Shown: positions 19,615 to 28,760 of the stretch, piece by piece
How positions within the stretch are numbered: the first letter of the stretch is position 1
Layout: each line of letters starts with the position of its first letter
Source: Aliiroseovarius crassostreae
Lineage (GTDB): Bacteria; Pseudomonadota; Alphaproteobacteria; Rhodobacterales; Rhodobacteraceae
Length of the DNA: 64,000 bases
Direction: 5' to 3'
Assembly: GCF_001307765.1 (NCBI RefSeq)
Contig: NZ_LKBA01000006.1
Span: forward strand, 462,001-526,000
Position numbers and translations under genes: made by a program
The notes under the pieces: generated by a model
Told to the model about the DNA's origin: nothing
What the model saw: only the letters and a program-made list of their open reading frames with translations
The model's database searches: none

Positions 19615-20553
19615 TTACGCCTGATCCGCCACATATCCACCGGCGCCGGTCTGCACAAAGGCATCAGCGCAAAGTTTTGCCAGCGCACGGACGCGGCCAA
19701 TGTAAGCCTGACGTTCGGTGACCGAGATCACCCCGCGCGCGTCGAGCAGGTTAAAGAGGTGCGAGGCCTTGATGCATTGGTCATAAGCCGGGTGGGCCAT
19801 GATGATGCGCTTGCCGGTCTTGGGGTCGATATGGTCTTGGTCGAGGATCTTCTGGCACTCGACCTCGGCCTCTTCGAATTGCTTGAGCAGCACATCCGTA
19901 TTGGCAATATCAAAGTTCCAGCGTGCGTATTCTTCTTCGGTCTGCTTGAACACGTCGCCATAGCTCAGCGGGATCAGCGCATCGGGGGCGTTGAACGGCA
20001 TGTCCATCACGTGATCGACGCCCAGAATATACATGGCCAGACGCTCCAGACCATAGGTCAGCTCACCCGAGACGGGTTTGCAATCATGCCCGCCGACCTG
20101 CTGGAAATAGGTGAACTGGCTGACTTCCATCCCGTCGCACCAGACTTCCCAGCCCAGCCCCCAGGCGCCCAGCGTCGGGCTTTCCCAGTCATCCTCGACA
20201 AAGCGGATGTCATGCATCGCCATATCAACGCCGATTGCCTCAAGGCTGCCCAGATAGAGCTCTTGCAGATTGGGCGGGCTGGGTTTGATCAGCACCTGAT
20301 ACTGATAGTAATGCTGCAACCGGTTCGGGTTTTCACCATACCGCCCATCGGTCGGACGGCGGGAAGGCTGCACATAGGCGGCCGCCCAGGGTTTTGATCC
20401 CAACGAGCGCAGCGTGGTCGCCGGGTGAAACGTGCCCGCGCCAACTTCCATGTCATAAGGCTGCATCACCGCACAGCCCTTTTGCGCCCAGTAATTCTGA
20501 AGCCGCAGGATGATTTCCTGAAAGCTCTGCGGTTTCGTGTCAGCTTGGCCCAT
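19615..20553 (-). CDS. glyQ: Glycyl-tRNA synthetase, alpha subunit
   Basis: A 312-residue class II catalytic subunit. It starts [36 protein letters not shown]. It has the motif 2 region [22 protein letters not shown] and motif 3-like [20 protein letters not shown]. Length is normal for GlyQ (about 300). It activates glycine and, with GlyS, charges tRNA-Gly. It heads a three-gene unit: glyQ, the DUF6446-like gene and glyS. Confidence 0.97.
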   Translation of the reverse strand: MGQADTKPQSFQEIILRLQNYWAQKGCAVMQPYDMEVGAGTFHPATTLRSLGSKPWAAAYVQPSRRPTDGRYGENPNRLQHYYQYQVLIKPSPPNLQELYLGSLEAIGVDMAMHDIRFVEDDWESPTLGAWGLGWEVWCDGMEVSQFTYFQQVGGHDCKPVSGELTYGLERLAMYILGVDHVMDMPFNAPDALIPLSYGDVFKQTEEEYARWNFDIANTDVLLKQFEEAEVECQKILDQDHIDPKTGKRIIMAHPAYDQCIKASHLFNLLDARGVISVTERQAYIGRVRALAKLCADAFVQTGAGGYVADQA

Positions 20554-20748
20554 ATCCGTCGCCCATCAGATCAATTCAACTTGGCCCCTCAATAGGCATT
20601 GGGCCACACAGGGTCAATCTTGCATCGGACATTGCATCCCGGTTATTGACCTATCCCCGCCGGGTTGTGTTACTTGCCACAAGCAAATTCAATAAAGCCG
20701 TTTGCGACCGCCCCAAACACAGCGGCGCCCCAAGGCCAACGAGGACCC

Positions 20749-22566
20749 ATGAAAACTCTTTTCACTTCAGTCATGATTGCCGGCAGTACAGCCCTGACAA
20801 CCCTTCCCCTTGCCCCGACCATTGCCCAGGCCCAGGCCCTTTCCCAGGCCACGCAGAACCAGAACGCGATATGGATCCAGATCGAAGCCCATCCCAGCCT
20901 GCGCGAAGCCAAAGAGCGGGTGCGCGGTTATGCCGGTCAGATTGACGGGGTGAACGGATTTCGTGTGGGCGGCAACTGGTACGCAATTGTTCTGGGGCCC
21001 TACACGCAGGCAGCGGCAGATCTTCAACTGCGCAACCTGCGGCGCCAGGGGGTCATCCCCAGCGACAGTTTCCTTGTGCGGTCGCGCGATCTGCGCCAAC
21101 AATTCTGGCCGGTCGGCCTGAGCGCCACCTCGCAAACCCCTCCTGCCAGCCTGCCCACACCAGACACCGCCCCCACAACCGAGGCCACCGCCCCGGCAAC
21201 CCCGGCCCCACCCTCCCCCCTGCCTTCAACCCTTCCCGATGAAACAAAGCGCGAAGCACAGGTGAGCGAACAACGTCTGACCCGGGACGAGCGGATGGAT
21301 CTGCAACGGGCGTTGCAATTTGCGGGGTTCTATTCCTCGGGCATTGATGGCGCATTTGGCCGCGGGACCCGTCGCTCGATGGCCGCATGGCAGGAGGCGC
21401 GCGGGTATGAACCCACAGGTATCCTGACCACCCGACAACGCGCCGCCGTGATGGCCGAACGCCAGACCGTGCTCGACAGCATCGGCCTTGCCGACCATGA
21501 AGACAAGGAAGCCGGCATCAGCATCTCGCTGCCAAAGGCGGTGGTGGATTTTGACCGCTATGAAGCCCCTTTTGTCCATTTCAAATCCCGCGACGGAAGT
21601 GCTGCAAAAGTGGTTCTGATCAGCCAGTCCGGCAATCAGGACACGCTGTTTGGCCTATACGATATCCTGCAAACCCTTGAAATCGTGCCCGAAGATGGGC
21701 CGCGAAACCGCAAGGACGGTGAATTCACCTTGCAAGGGGAAAACGCCGAGATCATCTCGCACACCTATGCGAAACTGCTTGATGGAAGTGTAAAAGGCTT
21801 TACGCTGGTCTGGCCCAAAGGGGATGAGAAACGCCGTCAGCTGGTGTTGAACGAAATGCTGCAGAGCTTCCGTTCGCTCGGGGAAACGGCGCTTGCTGAC
21901 AATGCCGGTCTGGAGGCCGCGGTGCAGGATATCGACCTGCTGTCCGGGCTGGAAATCCGACGCGCCGACACATCCCGGTCGGGATTTTTCGTGGATAAAA
22001 CCGGCATGATCGTGACCACTGCCGACGCGGTTGCAGGGTGCCGCAGGATCTCGGTCGATGACACCTATGATGCCACCGTTCTGGCACAGGATACGGCCGC
22101 CGGGCTGGCCCTTCTGAAACCCGAAAGTGCACAGGCCCCGCAGGCCGTGGCTACGTTTCTGACCTCACAACCGCGTCTGGGCAGCGATATTGCCGTGGCG
22201 GGTTACTCCTATGAAGGGCGGCTGGGCAGCCCAAGCACAAGCTTTGGCACCCTGTCGGACCTCGCTGGGCTGAACGGGCAGCCCCACCTGAACCGTCTGG
22301 CCGTCCGCACCCTTCCCGGAGACACCGGAGGACCCGTTCTTGACGCAGGGGGCGCGGTGATGGGAATGCTGCTTGCGCGCGATGACAGCACGGGGCGCAG
22401 CCTTCCTGAGGATGTTCAGTTTGCGCTGGATGCCGGTTCCGTAGCTGAGTTCCTGGCCGCCAACGGCGTGATCCCGCAGGCCACCGACGCGCTGGCGTCC
22501 ATGGATCCGGTCGACATCTCCGCGCTTGCGTCAGATATGACGGTTCTGGTCAGCTGTTGGAAATAA
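20749..22566 (+). CDS. Exported SPOR-like/PG-binding protein with a catalytically dead trypsin-like domain
   Basis: About 605 residues from the ATG at 20749. It has a signal peptide (1-30) and a SPOR-like repeat (about 40-115: WIQIEAHPSLREAKERV...GFRVGGNWYAIVLGPYTQ). A Pro/Thr-rich linker follows (120-165), then a peptidoglycan-binding_1 domain (about 175-245: MDLQRALQFAGFYSSGIDGAFGRGTR) and an unassigned middle. A C-terminal chymotrypsin-fold domain spans about 400-580. The three catalytic positions look altered: TTADAV where TNAHVV is usual, AAGLALLK where NDLALLK is usual, and GDTGGPV instead of GDSGGPV. It is probably a periplasmic scaffold rather than an active protease. Confidence 0.82.
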   Translation: MKTLFTSVMIAGSTALTTLPLAPTIAQAQALSQATQNQNAIWIQIEAHPSLREAKERVRGYAGQIDGVNGFRVGGNWYAIVLGPYTQAAADLQLRNLRRQGVIPSDSFLVRSRDLRQQFWPVGLSATSQTPPASLPTPDTAPTTEATAPATPAPPSPLPSTLPDETKREAQVSEQRLTRDERMDLQRALQFAGFYSSGIDGAFGRGTRRSMAAWQEARGYEPTGILTTRQRAAVMAERQTVLDSIGLADHEDKEAGISISLPKAVVDFDRYEAPFVHFKSRDGSAAKVVLISQSGNQDTLFGLYDILQTLEIVPEDGPRNRKDGEFTLQGENAEIISHTYAKLLDGSVKGFTLVWPKGDEKRRQLVLNEMLQSFRSLGETALADNAGLEAAVQDIDLLSGLEIRRADTSRSGFFVDKTGMIVTTADAVAGCRRISVDDTYDATVLAQDTAAGLALLKPESAQAPQAVATFLTSQPRLGSDIAVAGYSYEGRLGSPSTSFGTLSDLAGLNGQPHLNRLAVRTLPGDTGGPVLDAGGAVMGMLLARDDSTGRSLPEDVQFALDAGSVAEFLAANGVIPQATDALASMDPVDISALASDMTVLVSCWK

Positions 22567-22579
22567 CCCCAGATACCTG

Positions 22580-22626
22580 ACCAACATGAAACCCCCGGCC
22601 AGTTGGTGCGGGGGTTTCATGTTGGT
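22580..22626. terminator. Long perfect inverted repeat (18-bp arms), probable bidirectional terminator
   Basis: ACCAACATGAAACCCCCG pairs perfectly with CGGGGGTTTCATGTTGGT across an 11-base loop, 14 bp after the stop of the SPOR/PG-binding gene. No T run follows, so ordinary intrinsic termination is not certain. It may act as an mRNA 3'-end stabiliser. Confidence 0.6.
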
Positions 22627-22757
22627 GAGGCCGCAAATTCGGCAGGGATTTCTGGTGGCACACGTCGCGCACCTGACACGGCCCCTCGCCTTTTCAAAGC
22701 TGGGCGGCACCCGGCCTTCCTCGACCCCCGCAATATCTGTGACCAGAAAAAGGGAGG

Positions 22758-24371
22758 TCAGCCCCGGAGCACCTCGGGGGTCACATGGATCAGGGTCGGA
22801 CCATCCGCAGTGAAGGCGGCGTTTACGGTTTCAATCAAGGCCGCCAGAGAGCCGGGCTTTTCGGCAAACGCACCATAGGCCCGCGCAAGGGCGCAGAAAT
22901 CGGGGTTGCGGACACGCACCGAACCGGGGGCAATCTGGCGCCCGACCATGCAATCCTCGATTTCATTCAGCTTGCCGTTGTCCCAAAGCAGAATTGGCAA
23001 TGCGAGCCCCAGCTCAACCGCGACCCCAAGTTCCTGCAGGGTGAACTGGAACCCGTAATCCCCAGCAATCGCCAGCACAGGCAGATCCGGTCGCCCGATT
23101 TTACCCCCAATCGCGGCGGGCAGCGCATAGCCCAGCGCCCCAAAGCCCGACGGGTGATGCCAATGACCGGGACGGTCCAGCGGCCAGACCTCATTGGCGA
23201 CATAGGCAAACTGGGTCATATCCGAAAAGATCATGGTCTCGTCGGGGATGGCGGGACCAAGCCGTTCACAGATGGGCAGGATATCCGGTCGCTCCTGATC
23301 CGCTTCGAGATGAAACCGCGCCCGGGCCTGAATCACTTCGGCCTGGCTCCATCCTGTCGAGCATTTGGCATGTCCATCCAAAAGCGCCCGCAGATCTTCG
23401 AGAAACGGGCCCGCATCCCCCAGGATCGGCAGGTCGGCGCGATGGTCATCCGCCAGCACCATGGGATCCAGATCCACCCGGATCATCGGGGCCTCATGGC
23501 CCAGCCTGTCCCGCCACAGATCCGTTTCACTAAGTTCCGTGCCAATCGCCACAATCAGATCTGCCTTGGCGATCTCCTGCACACTGTCCGGGCGCGGCAG
23601 GATCGGACCATAGGCAAGAGGGGCATTGTCCGCGATCACCCCATGCCCCGCAACGGTGCAGATGCTGGCCGCCCCGGTCAGCTCTACCAATGTGCGCGCC
23701 GCATCGGCACCTTCGATGGCCCCGCCACCAAAGATGAAAAGCGGGCGCTGCGCCCCCAGCAGCCATTCCGCTACGGCGGCAACCTGTTCAGGAGAGGCCA
23801 GTGGCCGGGCGGGCAGAACCCCGCTTTCAGGGGCCTGGGCGGATCTTTGGGCCAGGGCGTTCACCGGGATCTGAATATGTTTCGGTCTGGGTCGGCGGGT
23901 GGCAAACTCCATCATCGCGCGATCAATCAGGCGATAGGCAGAGGGGGCATCCATTGCCGTATGTGACCAGTCGCAGACGGTGGCGGCGGCGGCCTCCTGA
24001 TCCTTCATTTCATGCAGACGCCCGCGCCCCATCCCCAGATCCTCAGGGTTCAGGCAGGACGAGATTGCCAGCACCGGCACACTATCGGAATAGGACTGTC
24101 CCAAAGCCGTCATCGCATTGCACAGCCCCGGCCCGGTGATCAGGTAACAGACCCCCGGCTGGCCCGTCGCACGCGCATAGCCATCTGCCATGAAGCCTGC
24201 GCCCTGTTCGTGGCAGGCCAGAACAGGGGTAATGCCAGCCTCATCAAGCCCCCGGTACATCTCGATATTATGCACCCCCGGAATGGCAAAGATCACCTCG
24301 ACCCCACGTGATTTCAACATGTGGGAGATCTGCGCACCCAGTGGTTTCTCAAGGGTTGAGTTGTGACTCAT
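22758..24371 (-). CDS. Thiamine-diphosphate enzyme, 5-guanidino-2-oxopentanoate decarboxylase (AruI)-like
   Basis: A 537-residue acetolactate-synthase-fold enzyme. The N-terminal PYR domain has the catalytic Glu in CHEQGAGFMADGYARATG. The central domain is about 190-330. The C-terminal PP domain has a ThDP/Mg loop starting GDYGFQFTLQEL and ending near WDN. The LHEMKDQEAAAATV and RPRPKHIQIPV segments resemble AruI of the arginine transaminase pathway more than IlvB, and there is no ilvN small-subunit gene beside it. AruI decarboxylates 5-guanidino-2-oxopentanoate; a general oxo-acid decarboxylase is the alternative. TrkH lies 33 bp upstream on the same strand. Confidence 0.8.
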   Translation of the reverse strand: MSHNSTLEKPLGAQISHMLKSRGVEVIFAIPGVHNIEMYRGLDEAGITPVLACHEQGAGFMADGYARATGQPGVCYLITGPGLCNAMTALGQSYSDSVPVLAISSCLNPEDLGMGRGRLHEMKDQEAAAATVCDWSHTAMDAPSAYRLIDRAMMEFATRRPRPKHIQIPVNALAQRSAQAPESGVLPARPLASPEQVAAVAEWLLGAQRPLFIFGGGAIEGADAARTLVELTGAASICTVAGHGVIADNAPLAYGPILPRPDSVQEIAKADLIVAIGTELSETDLWRDRLGHEAPMIRVDLDPMVLADDHRADLPILGDAGPFLEDLRALLDGHAKCSTGWSQAEVIQARARFHLEADQERPDILPICERLGPAIPDETMIFSDMTQFAYVANEVWPLDRPGHWHHPSGFGALGYALPAAIGGKIGRPDLPVLAIAGDYGFQFTLQELGVAVELGLALPILLWDNGKLNEIEDCMVGRQIAPGSVRVRNPDFCALARAYGAFAEKPGSLAALIETVNAAFTADGPTLIHVTPEVLRG

Positions 24372-24404
24372 GCGGTATCCTCCGGCCGGTCCACACGTGG
24401 GACC

Positions 24405-25853
24405 TCAGCCTCTCCAGAATTGCGGTGTAAACAAGACAAAAACGGCCAGCAGTTCCAGCCGGCCAATCAGCATCGTGATTGCCAGCACCCATTTTGCGAC
24501 ATCATTCAGGCCCGAGAAATTGCCCGACGGCCCGATCTGGTCGCCCAGCCCCGGCCCGATATTGGCCACGGCGGTGGCCGCACCGGAAACCGATGTGATG
24601 AAATCCAGCCCGGTCAAGCCTAGCAGGATCGACACGATCCCCAAGGTCACGACGAAAAAGACAAAAAAGCTCATCACTGACGAAAGCACCTCTTCATCCA
24701 CGCGTTTGCCCGCGTAACGCGGGGAAAACAGCCCGTGGGGGGAGTGGATGGACCGGATCTGGGCCTTGATCGAGGAAATCAGCAACTGGTAGCGGAAGAT
24801 CTTGACCGAACAGGCGGTGGACCCCGCACATCCCCCGATCAGCCCCAGAAAGAAAAACGCCACCACGGGGAAGGTGCCCCAGAGCTGATAATCCACCGAG
24901 GCATAGCCCGTGCCGCTGATGATCGAGGTCACATTGAAGATCCCTTCACGAAAGCCGTGCTCCATATGGTCGCCATTGGCAAACAGGCGGTAAAGCGTCA
25001 TCACGATGGTGATCAGAAAAATCGTGGCAAGATAGGCGCGGACCTGCGTGTCGCGCAGGATCGGTTTAGCGGTGCCGGACACCAGCTGGATGTAGCGCAC
25101 AAAGGGCAGGCTCGCGAGGATCATGAAAACCGAGGCCACATATTCCGCCACCCCCTGAAACGCCCCGAAAGACGCATCGCGGGTCGAGAACCCACCGGTC
25201 GAAATCGTGGTCATTGCGTGGACAACCGCATCAAAGGTGTCCATCCCCACCGCCAGGTAACTTAATACGCAGGCAATGGTCAGACTGATGTAGATCCATG
25301 AGATCCGACCGGAGATTTCCGCTGCGCGGGGCAGGACTTTTCCCATTGTGTCAAAGGCTTCAGAGCGGAAGATCTGCATTCCCCCCACGCGCAGCTCGGG
25401 CAGGAACACCATGGCCACAACAATGATGCCGATGCCGCCGAACCATTGCAGCAGCCCCCGCCAGAACAGGATCCCGCGCGGCATGTCATCAAGACCGGAA
25501 AACACCGTCGCCCCGGTTGTGGTCAGGCCCGACATTGCCTCAAAAAACGCATCCACGGGCCGCGCGTCCAGTTCGGACAACATGAAGGGAAGCGCCCCGA
25601 ACATGGGCAGGGCCAGCCAGACACCGGTGGTCAGCAGAAAGGTCTGCTGGATCGACAGCCCGCGCCCCACCCCATTGGCCGAGGCCAGCGCCATCGAGCC
25701 GCCCACAAGCATGGTCAGAAGGGCGCTTTCCAGAAACACAAGCCAGTCAGCACTGCCATAATGCAGGTCAATCCCCATCGGGATCAGCATGGAAAAGCCA
25801 AGCGCCAGAAGCAAAAGGCCGGTCACATAGGCCACGGGACGAAGGTCAAACAT
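24405..25853 (-). CDS. trkH: TrkH-family potassium uptake protein
   Basis: About 482 residues forming four membrane-pore-membrane repeats of the SKT superfamily. Selectivity-filter turns are visible as LTTTGATVFSGLDDMP, TTISTGGFSTRDASFG, SIISGTGYASVDYQLWG and GAATAVANIGPGLG. The protein moves K+ with the cytosolic regulator TrkA/KtrA, which is not in the window. I chose the ATG at 25853 (MFDLRPVAYVTGLL) because the first helix follows immediately; an upstream start would add a short hydrophilic leader. Confidence 0.92.
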   Translation of the reverse strand: MFDLRPVAYVTGLLLLALGFSMLIPMGIDLHYGSADWLVFLESALLTMLVGGSMALASANGVGRGLSIQQTFLLTTGVWLALPMFGALPFMLSELDARPVDAFFEAMSGLTTTGATVFSGLDDMPRGILFWRGLLQWFGGIGIIVVAMVFLPELRVGGMQIFRSEAFDTMGKVLPRAAEISGRISWIYISLTIACVLSYLAVGMDTFDAVVHAMTTISTGGFSTRDASFGAFQGVAEYVASVFMILASLPFVRYIQLVSGTAKPILRDTQVRAYLATIFLITIVMTLYRLFANGDHMEHGFREGIFNVTSIISGTGYASVDYQLWGTFPVVAFFFLGLIGGCAGSTACSVKIFRYQLLISSIKAQIRSIHSPHGLFSPRYAGKRVDEEVLSSVMSFFVFFVVTLGIVSILLGLTGLDFITSVSGAATAVANIGPGLGDQIGPSGNFSGLNDVAKWVLAITMLIGRLELLAVFVLFTPQFWRG

Positions 25854-26156
25854 GGGCGCAGGGTTGGCCTTGCGACGCCCGGGTGTCAAGCGCGAAGCGC
25901 AGGGCAGGACCTGACAAACGGCACCACACCCTTACTGCAGTCCGCATAAAGCGTTTCAGGATAAACTTGAACCACATGCCTATGCCGAAACGCCCACGAC
26001 ATGGATATCCCTTGCGGCGCTTCGCCTTTCCCTGTCTCAGGGGAACGTCGCCCCACTCAAAGCGGGGAAAATAGGTCAGATCGCCCGACACGCCCCCCCA
26101 CAGCATCGCACCTCCGCCCTGCAAGCGGGCGCAATCTTGTGCAAAGATCGGATAAT
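25854..26156. other. Intergenic region, no convincing gene
   Basis: About 300 bases between the starts of trkH and the end of folE2. Open frames here are short and have no recognisable content. There is no clear terminator hairpin; a Zn- or stress-linked promoter for trkH could lie here, but none could be defined. Confidence 0.5.
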
Positions 26157-27263
26157 TCAGCCGACGTGGAACAGGGTGGAAAAGAGTTTAGGATCCAGCG
26201 ATTGCGCCTCGAACGTCTCTCCTTCTGTCAGGATCGAGACAGCATCATGACTGTGCAGGCTTTCCTGGTGACTGGCCACAACGCGGAAATCACCGATCCG
26301 GGGATCAAGCTGCAACTGCTCACAAAACAACCGGGTCGCATCCTCGACAAAAATCGGGTTGGCCGCGTTCAGCTCGGCAAAGGCCTGTTCATCTTCGCGC
26401 TTCACCATCACCTGTGTCTCGGTCGGCACCGCAATACGACACATGTCGATCAGATCCTCGAACCAGAGCGTATTGCCCGGCTGATGGATTTTCTCGACCG
26501 AAATCCGCGCCACGGATCGCTGCGAATGCGGCGTGGCGAGCTGACCGCGCGACTGGCGCGCATGTTCGGACAGTTCCAGCGAACAGGGGCAGGTCGAGGA
26601 ATAGACATAATCGAGATGCAGGAACTTGCGACGCTTGCCGTGATGTTCAAACAGCTCCAGCGCAATGTCGTAATATTGGTATCCCATCAGGCCAGAACGC
26701 AGGCTTTCCACCTTGGCAGGATAGGAAAATCGCATCTCGATCCGCGCATCCAGGCTTTCCAGATCCGCCTTGTAGTCATCCAGCGCATGTTCGATCACGT
26801 CAAAGCTGAACGTCTTTTCCGCATGGGCATAGAAGCTGCGCATGATGCGCGACATGTTGATGCCCTTCTTGCCGGCCTCAAGGCTGACCGTGCCGGTCAC
26901 CGAGGTTTCCAGCGTGAGGTCAGAACCGTCGCGGGTGTGATAGCGGATTGGCAGGCGGAAATTGGAAATGCCCACATGCTGAATATGCCGTTTGGCGCCC
27001 TGAATCAGGCTGGCCGGTCCGTTCTGCAGGTCGGGCATGGACGCCTTGTAATCCGCATCCGGGGTGAATTCGTCCGGGTATGTGCGTCTGAGAGCGGGAT
27101 AGTTTGACACCTCGCCCCCCGGCAGAAGACGGGCAATCGAGGGGTCAAGTGCGGCAACCTCAACCGGATCCGCAGCCTCGGCCCACGCGCGTAAAGTGGC
27201 CAGCGCCTCTTCGGCGCTCGCCCTATCAACATTGTTTTTCGATCCGCGTTTCATCTGATTCAT
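26157..27263 (-). CDS. folE2: GTP cyclohydrolase FolE2 (type IB)
   Basis: About 368 residues (COG1469). The enzyme makes dihydroneopterin triphosphate from GTP, the first step feeding FolB/FolP at 11-13 kb. The metal-binding Cys is in YSSTCPCSLELSEHARQSRGQ; other family segments are FRLPIRYHTRDGS, GINMSRIMRSFY and PTETQVMVKREDEQAF. FolE2 is metal-promiscuous and in many bacteria is a Zur-controlled replacement for zinc-dependent FolE; a zur locus lies at 55 kb. No Zur-like palindrome was seen upstream. Start at 27263 (MNQMKRG); the ATG at 27254 is equally possible. The protein carries about 60 residues before the family core. Confidence 0.93.
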   Translation of the reverse strand: MNQMKRGSKNNVDRASAEEALATLRAWAEAADPVEVAALDPSIARLLPGGEVSNYPALRRTYPDEFTPDADYKASMPDLQNGPASLIQGAKRHIQHVGISNFRLPIRYHTRDGSDLTLETSVTGTVSLEAGKKGINMSRIMRSFYAHAEKTFSFDVIEHALDDYKADLESLDARIEMRFSYPAKVESLRSGLMGYQYYDIALELFEHHGKRRKFLHLDYVYSSTCPCSLELSEHARQSRGQLATPHSQRSVARISVEKIHQPGNTLWFEDLIDMCRIAVPTETQVMVKREDEQAFAELNAANPIFVEDATRLFCEQLQLDPRIGDFRVVASHQESLHSHDAVSILTEGETFEAQSLDPKLFSTLFHVG

Positions 27264-27345
27264 CGCGGCCCCCGCATCTATCGCACGCCTAAGTCTAACC
27301 GTTTTGCCACTAAAATGCCAAACCGGCAGGGCAGGATGCGACAAA

Positions 27346-28524
27346 TCAGACCGCGTTTAAGCCACGTTCAAGGTCGGCAATCAGGTCGTCCACGTCTTCC
27401 AGACCGATGGACAGGCGCACCAGCCCATCGGAAATGCCCAGCATATCCTTTTGTTCCTGCGGCAGACGCTGGTGGGTTGTTGTGGCCGGATGGGTGGCGA
27501 TGGATTTGGCGTCCGCAAAGTTGTTCGAGATGATGAAGATCTCCAATGCGTTGAGGAAGCGGAAACACGCCTCTTTGCCGCCTTTCACCTCAATCGCCAG
27601 CACGGTACCGCCCGAAGGGGATTGTTCCATCGCAATTGCGTGTTGCGGGTGCGAGGGGTGCTGCGGATAGCTCATCCGGCTGAGTTTCGGATGATCCGCA
27701 AGCGCCTCGGCCACCTGCATGGCGGCGGCGGCCTGTGCGCGCACGCGCAGGTCCAGCGTCTCAAGCGCCTTCAGATGGGTCCAGGCGGCAAACGGGTTGA
27801 TCGCGCCCCCGGTGTGTTTCACGTAGGTCTCAATCGGGCCACGGATCAGTTCGCGCGAGCCGCAAATGGCCCCGCCGAGCATCCGCCCCTGCCCGTCCAC
27901 ATGTTTCGTGGTGGAATAAACCACCAGATCCGCCCCCAGTTTGGCGGCGTAGGAGAAGACCGGGGTGGGCATGGCATTGTCCACCACAACCAGCGCGCCA
28001 TTCGCGTGGGCCAGCTTGATCACATGGGCGAGATCAATCACTTCCAGGGTTGGGTTGGAAATGGCTTCAAGGAACACCACCTTGGTGTCGGGACGAATGG
28101 CGGCCTCCCATTCGGCATTATCCGTGCCGTCGACCAGCGTGATCTCGACCCCAAAGCGGCCCAGCACCTCTTCGAGCACATAAAGGCAGGCCCCAAACAG
28201 TGCGCGCGAGGACACCACGTGGTCGCCCGCCTTGGTCAGCGCCATCAGCGCAGCATTGACGGCAGCCATGCCGGACGCACAGGCGAAGGCGTCTTCCGTG
28301 CCTTCGATCGCTGCGATCCGGTCTTCGAACATGCGGTTGGTGGGGTTGCCGTAGCGGGCATAGATGAATTCGTCCGGGCCACTTTCGATAAAACGCGCCT
28401 CGGCGGCCTCGGCGGTGTCATAGACGAAGGCCTGGGTCATGAACATCGCCTCGGACAGTTCGTTATACTGGCTGCGACGGGTGCCGCCATGCACGGCCTC
28501 GGTGCGTTTTCCCCATTTTGTCAT
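27346..28524 (-). CDS. metZ: O-succinylhomoserine sulfhydrylase
   Basis: A 392-residue Cys/Met-metabolism PLP enzyme that forms homocysteine from O-succinylhomoserine and sulfide. The PLP lysine is in VVYSTTKHVDGQGRMLGG (near residue 208). Other marks are RYGNPTNRMFEDRIAAIEG and GTVLAIEVKGG. The N-terminal KRTEAVHGG is typical of MetZ. It is preceded by a SAM-II riboswitch and a terminator hairpin, so methionine/SAM represses it. The ribosome site AAAGGA lies 9 bases before the ATG at 28524. Confidence 0.95.
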   Translation of the reverse strand: MTKWGKRTEAVHGGTRRSQYNELSEAMFMTQAFVYDTAEAAEARFIESGPDEFIYARYGNPTNRMFEDRIAAIEGTEDAFACASGMAAVNAALMALTKAGDHVVSSRALFGACLYVLEEVLGRFGVEITLVDGTDNAEWEAAIRPDTKVVFLEAISNPTLEVIDLAHVIKLAHANGALVVVDNAMPTPVFSYAAKLGADLVVYSTTKHVDGQGRMLGGAICGSRELIRGPIETYVKHTGGAINPFAAWTHLKALETLDLRVRAQAAAAMQVAEALADHPKLSRMSYPQHPSHPQHAIAMEQSPSGGTVLAIEVKGGKEACFRFLNALEIFIISNNFADAKSIATHPATTTHQRLPQEQKDMLGISDGLVRLSIGLEDVDDLIADLERGLNAV

Positions 28525-28541
28525 CGCGTGTTCCTTTCACA

Positions 28542-28577
28542 CAATAAAGCCCCCACCGCTGATGAGCGTCGGGGGCT
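28542..28577 (-). terminator. Terminator hairpin in the metZ leader
   Basis: AGCCCCC pairs with GGGGGCT across a 16-base loop, followed on the minus strand by TTATTG. It lies 28 bp downstream of the SAM-II aptamer and 17 bp before metZ, so it may be the expression platform. Confidence 0.6.
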
Positions 28578-28604
28578 GACACGGCATTCGCCTTCATTCC
28601 CTGA

Positions 28605-28662
28605 CCTCTTTAGCAGAATTATTTTACGTGGCCCGCAATCCGGTGAACAAATCGCCACGCAG
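28605..28662 (-). promoter_or_regulatory. SAM-II riboswitch upstream of metZ
   Basis: The minus-strand sequence has the SAM-II order of conserved parts. A 5' stem strand GCGTGGC is followed by GATTTG. The stem closes with GCCACG, then comes an A-rich linker TAAAATAA, and the 3' strand is GCTAAAGAGG. SAM-II aptamers bind S-adenosylmethionine in a pseudoknot, are known from alphaproteobacteria and are commonly found before metA and metZ. The downstream gene here is metZ, which fits exactly. Confidence 0.9.
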
Positions 28663-28693
28663 GTTCCCTAACGGCTGGGGCATTTTTCGTCAA

Positions 28694-28752
28694 GGGGCTC
28701 TGCCCCTCGCGCGTTGCGCTCACCCCGGGATATTTAGGGCAAGAGGAAGAGG
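28694..28752 (-). repeat. Dispersed 3'-end element, copy 2
   Basis: On the minus strand it reads CTTCCTCTTGCCCTAAATAT, then CCCGGGGTGAGCGCAACGCG and a GGGGC-AGAGCCCC hairpin. It begins 9 bp after the yciB stop codon. It matches copies 1, 3 and 4 in orientation and position relative to the gene end. Confidence 0.7.
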
Positions 28753-28760
28753 GCGGCAGG

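Noticed and set aside
18778-20397. 539-codon plus-strand open frame over glyS start, the DUF6446-like gene and glyQ
   Set aside because: It crosses three genes on the opposite strand, including the clearly identified GlyQ and GlyS.
26001-27107. Open frame antisense to folE2
   Set aside because: No domain features; the opposite strand carries an unmistakable FolE2.
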